Source: Nitrososphaerota archaeon
GTDB lineage: Archaea > Thermoproteota > Nitrososphaeria > Nitrososphaerales > CADDZS01
Assembly: GCA_027886785.1 (NCBI GenBank)
Contig: JAPCJV010000124.1
Location: forward strand, 1 to 6,067
Direction of reading: 5' to 3'
DNA length: 6,067 nt
The notes below the pieces were generated by a model, which saw only the letters and a program-made list of their open reading frames with translations, had not been told where the DNA came from and did no database searches. How positions within the stretch are numbered: position 1 is the first letter of the stretch; each line of letters starts with the position of its first letter. Shown here piece by piece: positions 1 to 6,067 of the stretch. The translations under genes and the position numbers were made by a program.

Positions 1-468
1 AAACTATTGGGAGATGTTCGAGGAAAAATTGTGATTGATGTAGGAGCATCGATGGGGGATACTCCCATATATTTCGCCAAGAAGGGAGCAAAAGAGGTTT
101 ATGCTTTCGAACCTGATAAAGAAGAGTTTGATTTGGCTGTCAAGAACATAACTCTAAATCAAATAACTAATATCAGATTATACAATAAGGGTCTTGGTCT
201 TGGCCAGGATTCTTTATCTCACTTATTAGAGCAACTTCCAGTTCCAGCCGTGGTGAAAATGGACTGCGAAGGGTGTGAGTTCGAAACGATTGATTCTCTT
301 TCAGATCTTTCACTTAAGAAATTAGAGCGAATTGTCATCGAGTATCACGGCAATCCAGAAAGAATTGAAAATAAGCTGGCTGGCTCAGGTTTCAAAGTTA
401 AGGTGCATCAAGCCTGGACTTACTTAGATAAGACCCCAGTAGGATACTTGACCGCTGAAAGGAATTAA
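1..468 (+). CDS. FkbM-family SAM-dependent methyltransferase, C-terminal part (5' partial)
   Basis: The open frame enters from the left edge (codons K-L-L-G from base 1) and ends at TAA 466-468, giving 155 visible residues. The TTG at base 7 is probably an internal Leu codon, because the visible part begins right at the SAM-binding fold and FkbM proteins usually carry 50 or more residues before it. Motif I is VIDVGASMGDTPIYFA. AFEPDKEEF supplies the acidic residue at the end of beta-2, and KMDCEGCEFE is the signature of the FkbM (Methyltransf_21) family, in its cysteine-containing form that I associate with archaeal members. Family members O-methylate sugars and other small molecules; the substrate here is unknown, and methylation of the locus glycan is inference. 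The stretch between the second motif and KMDCEGCE is short for the family. The gene converges on the minus-strand cluster, so it belongs to a different transcript. Family call firm, substrate open. Confidence 0.88.
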   Translation, partial: KLLGDVRGKIVIDVGASMGDTPIYFAKKGAKEVYAFEPDKEEFDLAVKNITLNQITNIRLYNKGLGLGQDSLSHLLEQLPVPAVVKMDCEGCEFETIDSLSDLSLKKLERIVIEYHGNPERIENKLAGSGFKVKVHQAWTYLDKTPVGYLTAERN

Positions 469-532
469 GATCGAGTGTCGAACGTGCTCTAACCCTCATT
501 TGGGTGAATAATTGGCAATAGGAAAGATATGA

Positions 533-2752
533 TTAACTGAATTTCCGTTGCTCATTTTTCAAGATGACATTCCTGATTCGAACTATTAGAGAGGATCGTA
601 TTATTAGCAAAATAGTGATAGCGGAAAAAAACATCCAGACGATTAGCAGACCGTTGTAAGTACTCTGAGGAGTATAGGTCAGATTTACGGTCCTGATTCC
701 CGAACCTAGAACGAAAAAACTGTTCGCCCAACCCATAGAGACGGAGTTGTTTAGGGCTAATGTGGAACCGCCATAACTCACAAGTGCAATCCAGTGAGGA
801 TCATAGTTCTCTGCGAAGACCAGCTCCACCGGTCCCGAAGAATTAATTTGAATTGAATAAGAGGAAGGTGAAGTAGCCGGAGACATTTGAATGACTCTCG
901 GGATTAGCCCGGAGTAGGGGAAAAAACTCTGATTAGCAGAGAGCCAGAATATTGATGGTGTAATATGTAAAGGATCTTGAACCTCGTATAGATTATAATT
1001 TGGATCTTGTTGTTCGAGTTTGAGACTAGATTGATTGTTTAGGTCTTTCACAAACGCAAATGGATCACCAGATATGTACGAATCGGGACCTTGTCCCATT
1101 TGGATGGCTCCTTCTTGAGTGAGGGTCTTGAGAACCACCACGTATCGGAATCCCAGAAGCGTCATTTTTGATCCGAAAACTGAATTCCCATTGACCAAGT
1201 CAGAAATCGCGGAGCTCATTGCGGAATGCAATTTGGGATTAGCTTCTAGAGAACCGGCAGTAAATTGATCTGAAAGACTCAAAGTAGTAAGCATCCCGCT
1301 TAACCAATTTTCTTGGGGGAGCCATAAAATTCTGAAAGGATTTGTTCCCTGTCTCAGCGCGTAAAAATAATGAGTTAGGTTTACCAGGTAATACGGTATC
1401 GTTCCAGTATACATTTCACTTCCTGAGCTAGCTGTTCTTTGGTTCAGTGAATTCAAAGTTATGATTTCATTTTGATGACTGAACAAAATGGGCAAGCTAA
1501 GTAAAAGGATCAAAGCCAATACTGCAGAATTGATGACATATTTTGAACGCCAAACATTTGATCCGACTTTTGATCTCGCAATAATGGAGATCGAGCAAAT
1601 CGCGACAGCCGCCAGTATCGCTTCAACATAACCCAAGACAATCGAGTACGGAACTACACCATCAATTCCAATCAAAATGGGAATGCGAGAGTAAATGGTG
1701 TTGATTACTGGATTCTCCGAAACCACGAGCACAAGCAAAATTGAGAAGAGGACAAATACCGTGCCTAAAGATACGACATAAGTCTTGAACCCGGTCCCGA
1801 ACATAACAAGAAATGAGAGGATCAGGAGGATGGCGCTAGCCAGCATCGAAAAATCAATTATATTTGGAGAGCCCAGGAGGGAAAATATTGAGAGATCATA
1901 ATTGAACACGGATGGAAAATTTTGGGGTCCTATTTGGGAAAGATAGGTTCCCGCAATTTGGAATCCAACCGTCGAGTAGTAATTCGCTCCTCCTCGTTCG
2001 ATGAGACCAAATATCTGCGGTACAGTAAACGGCAAGGAAAATATCAGGTAGAAAATTAGAGAAATTATCAGCCTTACGAAATAATCAAAGAATTTTCTCG
2101 CACCGCGTCTTAGCGCGATCGTCCCGCAAATAAGGCCCGCAAGAATCGCGGGGAACAAGATGGAAAGGCCGACAAAGGAGTAGTAAAGAGTACCGACGAA
2201 CAATACAAAAGCAAGAAATAACTCAGGTTTCAAGCCGGGGGTTCTAGCATGCAGACGATAGACCAGCCAGAACGCTAATGGTGCGACTGAATATTCATAG
2301 AGAAAAGTTAGATTTCCAATCGCATCGAGTGTGACCCAGTTATAGGAGTAAATGAGAGTAGCTGCAATCAACGCAGGCCAGAAAGCGTCCTTCAAAATTT
2401 TTCTCAGAACATAATACATCGAAAGGGACGCAATCAAGTAAGGCGTGAAAAGAAACAGAATCTCGGCTACGTATTGATCTGCGAATAATATTTGGAACAA
2501 GTAAATCACAAAAAAACCGGGCGTGTGGAAGGCGGCTGCTCCAAAACCCGCAGGTGTCCAGGACGACACTAGAAGGTCTAGTGGAGTTTGTTTCGGGAAA
2601 AAGGGCATCCAATTGTTCGCAGTGAAGATGTAAATTATCGAGTGAGGTGCCGAGAATACTGGAACATAGATGAGAATTTGGATGATGAGAATCGCGATTA
2701 GGGCCTTTTGCCGTTCGATGAACTCTTTCCATTTCACCGGTTTGATGCGCAC
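533..2752 (-). CDS. Large multi-pass membrane protein, YfhO/GT-C-like, with outer C-terminal domain
   Basis: This 739-residue protein starts at GTG (2750-2752), the first possible start after an in-frame TAA; a purine-rich AAGAAGAGA lies just upstream. I count about 12 hydrophobic helices in residues 16-424 (roughly 16-34, 74-92, 95-117, 123-140, 150-167, 178-214 as two, 225-248, 300-320, 323-346, 366-392, 406-424). A hydrophilic domain follows (about 425-698), then one last helix (701-725) and a basic tail (RIRNVILKNEQRK) that should face the cytoplasm. YfhO-like signs are LLGFRYVVV (532-540) and ENYDPHWIALV (648-658), followed by a beta-rich end with VNLTYTP. YfhO/GT-C proteins are membrane glycosyltransferases or related glycan-handling proteins; activity here is inferred. 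Six N-x-S/T sequons fall in the outer domain (N458, N573, N607, N637, N668, N690), fitting an outward, possibly glycosylated position. It lacks the WWDxG motif of oligosaccharyltransferases. It is last in the minus-strand gene row, 68 bases after the glycosyltransferase. Confidence 0.8.
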   Translation of the reverse strand: MRIKPVKWKEFIERQKALIAILIIQILIYVPVFSAPHSIIYIFTANNWMPFFPKQTPLDLLVSSWTPAGFGAAAFHTPGFFVIYLFQILFADQYVAEILFLFTPYLIASLSMYYVLRKILKDAFWPALIAATLIYSYNWVTLDAIGNLTFLYEYSVAPLAFWLVYRLHARTPGLKPELFLAFVLFVGTLYYSFVGLSILFPAILAGLICGTIALRRGARKFFDYFVRLIISLIFYLIFSLPFTVPQIFGLIERGGANYYSTVGFQIAGTYLSQIGPQNFPSVFNYDLSIFSLLGSPNIIDFSMLASAILLILSFLVMFGTGFKTYVVSLGTVFVLFSILLVLVVSENPVINTIYSRIPILIGIDGVVPYSIVLGYVEAILAAVAICSISIIARSKVGSNVWRSKYVINSAVLALILLLSLPILFSHQNEIITLNSLNQRTASSGSEMYTGTIPYYLVNLTHYFYALRQGTNPFRILWLPQENWLSGMLTTLSLSDQFTAGSLEANPKLHSAMSSAISDLVNGNSVFGSKMTLLGFRYVVVLKTLTQEGAIQMGQGPDSYISGDPFAFVKDLNNQSSLKLEQQDPNYNLYEVQDPLHITPSIFWLSANQSFFPYSGLIPRVIQMSPATSPSSYSIQINSSGPVELVFAENYDPHWIALVSYGGSTLALNNSVSMGWANSFFVLGSGIRTVNLTYTPQSTYNGLLIVWMFFSAITILLIIRSSLIVRIRNVILKNEQRKFS

Positions 2753-2820
2753 AGAAATTCTCTTCTTGAATTCAGCAAAGTCCGAAAAGACAACAAGTGA
2801 GATTTACAGGTGCGCCGAAT

Positions 2821-3657
2821 CTAACCTACAGCAGTCAAATATCCCAGCCCAGCCGAAGCGTATCTCACGAAATTGTAAATTAGGAAACCAGACAATAGGC
2901 GAGGGTCAGATCCAAATCTGTTTAGGTTATGAACGAAACTTATTCTAATTGGTGAGAGTCTTTTCACGGCGTCATTGGAATCGCTCTTTACATAAGCGGG
3001 CAGAGTTTTCCCATAGTAATAGTGTTTGATTACGATTTCTTTGAGACTCTTTGGTTCTCCTAAATGAACTTCCTTGGCATGAATTCTTCCGATCTTGTAT
3101 CCTCCCTTGATCAATCTTCTGTGAATCTCGTATTCTTCACAGGCGACCAAAGATTCATCGAGCCCGCCAATTCTCATGTAGACGTCTCTCCTAAAGAAAC
3201 TGGGCGTTAGGACTAAGGGATCTGTAGAGTAAAAATCGCGTTCGAATTTCCGAACTTGTGACCAGAAACTAACTGTTGGGTCCGACGAATTGTGCACAGC
3301 GATGGCATCATATCCATTCGTCTCAGATTTGGAGACCGCTTCTTCGATCAATGTGGGTTCGATAATCCAATCCGAACCGATCCAGTAAAGGTATTTGCCG
3401 TTCGACATCTTTGCTCCATAGTTGGCTTGAGCGGTTCTCTCAGGTCCCTTAACGTATAATGAGCCAAACCTTCTAGCGATATCTTGAGTCGCATCGGTAC
3501 TATGATTATCGACTGTGATTATTTCGATTTGTCCGCGATTCTTGTAAGTCTGATTTACAACCGATTCGAGACATCTGTTGAGAGTCTCTTCCGAATTCTT
3601 GGTAGTAACAACGACTGAAACCAGCGGCGTTGAAGAGTTATTTCTTTTTGGTTCCAA
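2821..3657 (-). CDS. GT2 family glycosyltransferase (GT-A fold)
   Basis: A 278-residue protein that should transfer a sugar from a nucleotide donor to a lipid- or protein-linked glycan at the inner membrane face. The N-terminal beta strand VSVVVTTKNSEETL (13-26) and VDNHSTDAT (49-57) form the nucleotide-binding half of a GT2 domain. GPERTAQANYGAK (71-83) is the usual segment before the metal site, which here reads YWIGSDW (91-97), so the first Asp of DxD is Gly and only D96 remains. IGGLDE (163-168) and CEEYEIHRRL (173-182) match the acceptor loop and the ED-type catalytic base region. The C-terminus (about 254-274) is hydrophobic and may sit on the membrane. The start is TTG (3655-3657): an in-frame TGA lies five codons upstream and there is no ATG or GTG before the first conserved strand. 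No clear Shine-Dalgarno site is seen. Stop TAG is at 2821-2823. Family firm; donor and acceptor unknown. Confidence 0.9.
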   Translation of the reverse strand: MEPKRNNSSTPLVSVVVTTKNSEETLNRCLESVVNQTYKNRGQIEIITVDNHSTDATQDIARRFGSLYVKGPERTAQANYGAKMSNGKYLYWIGSDWIIEPTLIEEAVSKSETNGYDAIAVHNSSDPTVSFWSQVRKFERDFYSTDPLVLTPSFFRRDVYMRIGGLDESLVACEEYEIHRRLIKGGYKIGRIHAKEVHLGEPKSLKEIVIKHYYYGKTLPAYVKSDSNDAVKRLSPIRISFVHNLNRFGSDPRLLSGFLIYNFVRYASAGLGYLTAVG

Positions 3658-3704
3658 TCGAAAACGAGCTCAGCTAATAGCTTCTTAATTCCATTCTTTT
3701 CCAC

Positions 3705-3712
3705 ATATTTTT
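3705..3712 (-). promoter_or_regulatory. Possible archaeal TATA-like element before the glycosyltransferase
   Basis: Within the 93-base gap between the second aminotransferase and the glycosyltransferase, the minus strand reads AAAAATAT about 48 bases before the TTG start. If the host is an archaeon, this spacing would place transcription start roughly 24 bases before the start codon. The gap is AT-rich overall, so such a match can arise by chance, and no convincing BRE was identified. Listed as a weak candidate for an internal promoter. Confidence 0.2.
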
Positions 3713-3750
3713 GTTTTCAGGGGCATAAGAGAAGATTTCTGAATATTTTC

Positions 3751-4992
3751 TCATAAACTGTTCGCGTATTTCCCGATTTTCGTTATGTTATCTTCTGAAA
3801 CGAACGGATGACATGGAAGATTCAGAAATCGAGAAGAGAATTCATCTGCTCCTTCAAAAGAGGTCCCTCTAACACAGTTTTCTGAATATTGCGGCAAAAA
3901 ATGCAAAGGTAGTCTCCAATTAATCGGTCCAGCTTCGATCCCCGCGCGTTTTAACTGTCTCATTAATCGTTCTCTTGAGCTTGGGGAATCAGTAAGGATG
4001 GTGTATCTCAAAAATACGGGTTCTTTGAGTTTTGAGTTCTCGTATGTTCGGATTTTGCGACTATTTGCTAACGATTCCCTAAGCTCATTTGCTTTGCTAG
4101 TCCTCGCCTGAATGAACCAATCCATTAATTTGAGTTGCCGGACTCCGACTCTTGAAGCAGTTCTTGTCATGGCTTGCATGACGTAATTTGGCTTAAATCC
4201 GAGAGATGCAAGAGAGAAATTCATTGCAGGAAAATAGGTAAAGCTTGATAGTCCATAGGTTCTCTCATTGGAGAGCAAATTTATTTCCAAGAGCAACTTC
4301 AACACGTGAAGCTCGTCAGCTTTTGATGGGCTGTTCAAAGTTTTCATTTTTAACAACATTTTTTCTTGATTTTCTGTCGAGTTAGTTGTAATGATACCTC
4401 CGTTCCCAGTTGTCATCGGTTTGTCAACGCTGAAGCTGTAGATAGCGAAAGAACCAAACGTCCCCAGTGGCCTACCTGCAAATTTAGAACCAATGGCATG
4501 CGCGCAATCCTCGATAACTGGGACTCCGTTTTCTTCTCCAATTTCAAGAATTTCGTCAATGTCGCACGGCAATCCTTGATAGTGGACTGCCACAATAGCA
4601 ATTGTCTTTTCTGATATGCATGATCTGATTTTTGAGGGATCAATTGTTCCGTCGGTCGCTTTCACATCACACAGGACGGGTGTGCCCCCTGCGGCAATTA
4701 CAGCGTCTGCGACCGCTCCGCAAACGAAAGTAGGAATGATCACCTCAAAATTAGGTACGGTATCTAAGAGCTCTAATCCGAATCGCAAACAAGCTCTCCC
4801 GGAACTTAGACCAAATGCAGCGCGTGCTCCGACATGAACAGCAAAACTCGTCTCGAAATTGTCGGTATGGTTCTGTTCTGAAGAAGTTGATTGGAGAATA
4901 TCCTCAAATGCCACGGACTGTAAAGTGTTCGGAGTGTATCGTAACCTGAAAAACGGGTTTGGAAGAAGGTAGGGGTTCGGCAAGGTTCCCAA
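3751..4992 (-). CDS. DegT/DnrJ/EryC1/StrS-family PLP aminotransferase, variant active-site loop
   Basis: A 413-residue fold-type I, PLP-dependent protein of the sugar aminotransferase family, which usually converts a keto-sugar nucleotide to an amino sugar with glutamate as donor. Visible in order: FETSFAVHVGARAAFGLSSG (46-65), the start of the fold with the phosphate-binding SSG; IIPTFVCGAV (85-94); VHYQGLPCDID (136-146); VIEDCAHAIGSKFAGRPLG (159-177), where D162 should contact the PLP ring nitrogen; and YSFSVDKPMTTGNGG (185-199), with K191 as Schiff-base lysine. The usual GEGG is GNGG here. The usual GYNYR-type segment before the C-terminal domain is also replaced. The first 45 residues are proline- and serine-rich and unlike the family. 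The TTG start (4990-4992) is the first after the upstream gene's stop, which lies in the same frame; a second TTG lies three codons in. No Shine-Dalgarno site is seen, so the exact start is uncertain. Substrate unknown. Confidence 0.87.
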   Translation of the reverse strand: MGTLPNPYLLPNPFFRLRYTPNTLQSVAFEDILQSTSSEQNHTDNFETSFAVHVGARAAFGLSSGRACLRFGLELLDTVPNFEVIIPTFVCGAVADAVIAAGGTPVLCDVKATDGTIDPSKIRSCISEKTIAIVAVHYQGLPCDIDEILEIGEENGVPVIEDCAHAIGSKFAGRPLGTFGSFAIYSFSVDKPMTTGNGGIITTNSTENQEKMLLKMKTLNSPSKADELHVLKLLLEINLLSNERTYGLSSFTYFPAMNFSLASLGFKPNYVMQAMTRTASRVGVRQLKLMDWFIQARTSKANELRESLANSRKIRTYENSKLKEPVFLRYTILTDSPSSRERLMRQLKRAGIEAGPINWRLPLHFLPQYSENCVRGTSFEGADEFSSRFLNLPCHPFVSEDNITKIGKYANSL

Positions 4993-5019
4993 ATGAGGCC
5001 TAGAATCTTGAAATGCGGA

Positions 5020-6067
5020 TTATTGTTTTTGAATGGAGGAAATGGATTCGGCGATCCGCCGGACTTGAGCTTCTGTCAATGTGTTTCCCGATGGAAGATT
5101 CAATCCTTGAATAGAAAGTCCTTCAGAGATCGGATGCTTTTCATTAGAGAAATCTGAGGCGTAGACCGGTTGCTGATGCACCGGGACGAAAAACGGCCGC
5201 GTTTCGATTCCCATCTCGCCTAATTTAACCATTAGAGCATCTCGGCTCATCCCAAAGGAGGGTTTAACCAAAACAGAGTACATCCAAAAGATGTTCTTTG
5301 CCCAGGGTTGCTCGGGTGGAGTTGTCAATCCCTTAACATCAGCTAATAATTCATTGTAGAGCGATGCATTTTTCCTCCTGAGATCAATGAATTCCTGAAT
5401 CCTCTTCAGCTGGCTCCTGCCTAAAGCAGCTTGCATGTTGGTCATTCTGTAATTGAACCCCACGTACTCATGCAGGAACTTCTTTGAGGGGGTTTTCGAA
5501 AATGCCATATCACGGAGTATTCTCGTTTTTTCTGCTATTTCTTCGTCCGATGTTACCACAGCCCCTCCCTCTCCGGTCGTTATTATCTTGTTCGAGAAAA
5601 AACTGAAACACCCAATTTTTCCTAAATTCCCAACTTTTTTTCGCTGATATTCCGCCCCGTGAGCTTCAGCCGCATCTTCGATCAGAGTGATATTTTTTTC
5701 GTTGCACAACTTTATTATTGGATCCATTTGGGCCGGATGTCCATACGTATGCATAGCTATCACCGCCTTCGTCTTCGAAGTCATCTTTTGCTCCACAAGC
5801 GATGGATCCATATTCCAACTTTCCAGCTCAGAGTCTACGAGTACTAATCTCGCCCCCGTGTAGGAAACTGAGAACGCGACAGCGCCCATGCTAAATGCAG
5901 GGATAATGACCTCGTCCCCATTTTTTACTCCGATAGACGTGAGAGCAAGATGAAGGGCCGCCGTACCAGATGAGCAGGTGATAGTATTTCTCGTTCCCTG
6001 CCAATTTGAAAACTCTGACTCGAACTCGACTATGTTTTTGCCTCTCCCCGAGATCCAGCCAGAAGCT
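5020..6067 (-). CDS. DegT-family aminotransferase resembling GDP-perosamine synthase (N-terminus outside window)
   Basis: The frame stays open to the right edge, giving 348 residues to TAA 5020-5022. The ATG at 5887-5889 is internal, since conserved family sequence precedes it: GWISGRGKNIVEFESEF, CSSGTAALHLAL and DEVIIPAFSM. Relative to the usual 370-390 residues, only about 20-40 are missing. The active site is intact: VDSELESWNMDP, MHTYGHPAQMDPI, IEDAAEAHGAEY with the PLP-ring Asp, and FFSNKIITTGEGG with the Schiff-base Lys (about residue 160 of the visible part). FNYRMTNMQAALGRSQL and RPFFVPVHQQPVYAS follow. The EDAAEAHGAEY, YGHPA-MDPI and TRPFF-P-H-QP combination is what I recall from GDP-perosamine synthases (Per/RfbE), which aminate GDP-4-keto-6-deoxymannose; related 4-aminotransferases for other sugars share much of it, so the substrate is inferred. 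It is the first visible gene of the minus-strand row, 27 bases before the next aminotransferase. Confidence 0.9.
   Translation of the reverse strand, partial: ASGWISGRGKNIVEFESEFSNWQGTRNTITCSSGTAALHLALTSIGVKNGDEVIIPAFSMGAVAFSVSYTGARLVLVDSELESWNMDPSLVEQKMTSKTKAVIAMHTYGHPAQMDPIIKLCNEKNITLIEDAAEAHGAEYQRKKVGNLGKIGCFSFFSNKIITTGEGGAVVTSDEEIAEKTRILRDMAFSKTPSKKFLHEYVGFNYRMTNMQAALGRSQLKRIQEFIDLRRKNASLYNELLADVKGLTTPPEQPWAKNIFWMYSVLVKPSFGMSRDALMVKLGEMGIETRPFFVPVHQQPVYASDFSNEKHPISEGLSIQGLNLPSGNTLTEAQVRRIAESISSIQKQ

Noticed and set aside
7..468. TTG at base 7 as the true start of the FkbM gene
   Set aside because: The frame is open to base 1 and the SAM-binding fold begins almost at once, so the protein most likely extends left of the window.
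492..505. ACCC/GGGT hairpin in the convergent spacer as a shared terminator
   Set aside because: The stem has four pairs and no following T-run on either strand; this is expected by chance in 64 bases.
533..2752. AglB/Stt3 oligosaccharyltransferase identity for the membrane protein
   Set aside because: Size and layout fit, but no WWDxG motif is present in the outer domain and no DxD or DxE-type motif stands out in the first outer loop.
2340..2948. Extra open frames overlapping the membrane-protein and glycosyltransferase genes
   Set aside because: They lie inside or across better-supported genes and their translations show no recognisable domain.
3726..3755. Inverted repeat overlapping the stop of the second aminotransferase (GAGAA at 3729-3733 with TTCTC at 3748-3752, with partial flanking matches)
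   Set aside because: The stem is only about 5 perfect AT-rich pairs with a 14-base loop and no T-run follows on the minus strand, so it is weak as a terminator or operator.
4366..4837. Short open frames on both strands inside the second aminotransferase gene
   Set aside because: The region is covered by conserved aminotransferase sequence in the main frame, and the other frames show no family motif.
5020..5889. ATG at 5887-5889 as the start of the last aminotransferase
   Set aside because: The same frame stays open to the right edge and encodes the conserved GWISGRGKNIVEFE and SSGTAALHLAL segments needed for the fold.

Overview
The window is a stretch of a surface-polysaccharide or glycoprotein-glycan gene cluster. 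It is fully packed with five genes: one at the left edge on the plus strand and four in a row on the minus strand. An archaeal host is my best guess. The reasons are the KMDCEGCE-type FkbM methyltransferase, the large multi-membrane protein with an asparagine-sequon-rich outer domain, the TTG and GTG starts, and the absence of clear Shine-Dalgarno sites. This is inference; no rRNA, tRNA or other marker gene is present to settle it. Base composition is moderately AT-rich throughout, with no obvious island boundary.

Layout, left to right: the C-terminal part of an FkbM-family methyltransferase (1-468, plus, cut by the window edge); a 64-base convergent spacer; a 739-residue YfhO/GT-C-like membrane protein (533-2752, minus); a GT2 glycosyltransferase (2821-3657, minus); a DegT/StrS-family aminotransferase with an altered active-site loop (3751-4992, minus); and a second DegT-family aminotransferase resembling GDP-perosamine synthase (5020 to the right edge, minus, N-terminus outside the window). 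The reading frame of this last gene runs to the last bases of the window, well beyond the internal ATG at 5889.

The minus-strand genes are read in the order perosamine-synthase-like enzyme, second aminotransferase, GT2, membrane protein, with gaps of 27, 93 and 68 bases. That is consistent with one operon, although the 93-base gap has room for an internal promoter. A coherent reading is that the aminotransferases make one or two amino-deoxy nucleotide sugars, the GT2 enzyme transfers a sugar on the cytoplasmic side, the membrane protein acts in the membrane or outside it, and the FkbM enzyme may methylate the product. The sugar, the acceptor and the final structure cannot be read from this window.

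I found no CRISPR array, RNA gene, insertion sequence, tandem repeat or plainly new genetic system. The most unusual points are the NGG loop of the second aminotransferase, the GSD in place of DxD in the glycosyltransferase, the compact FkbM core, and the AglB-like layout of the membrane protein without AglB motifs.
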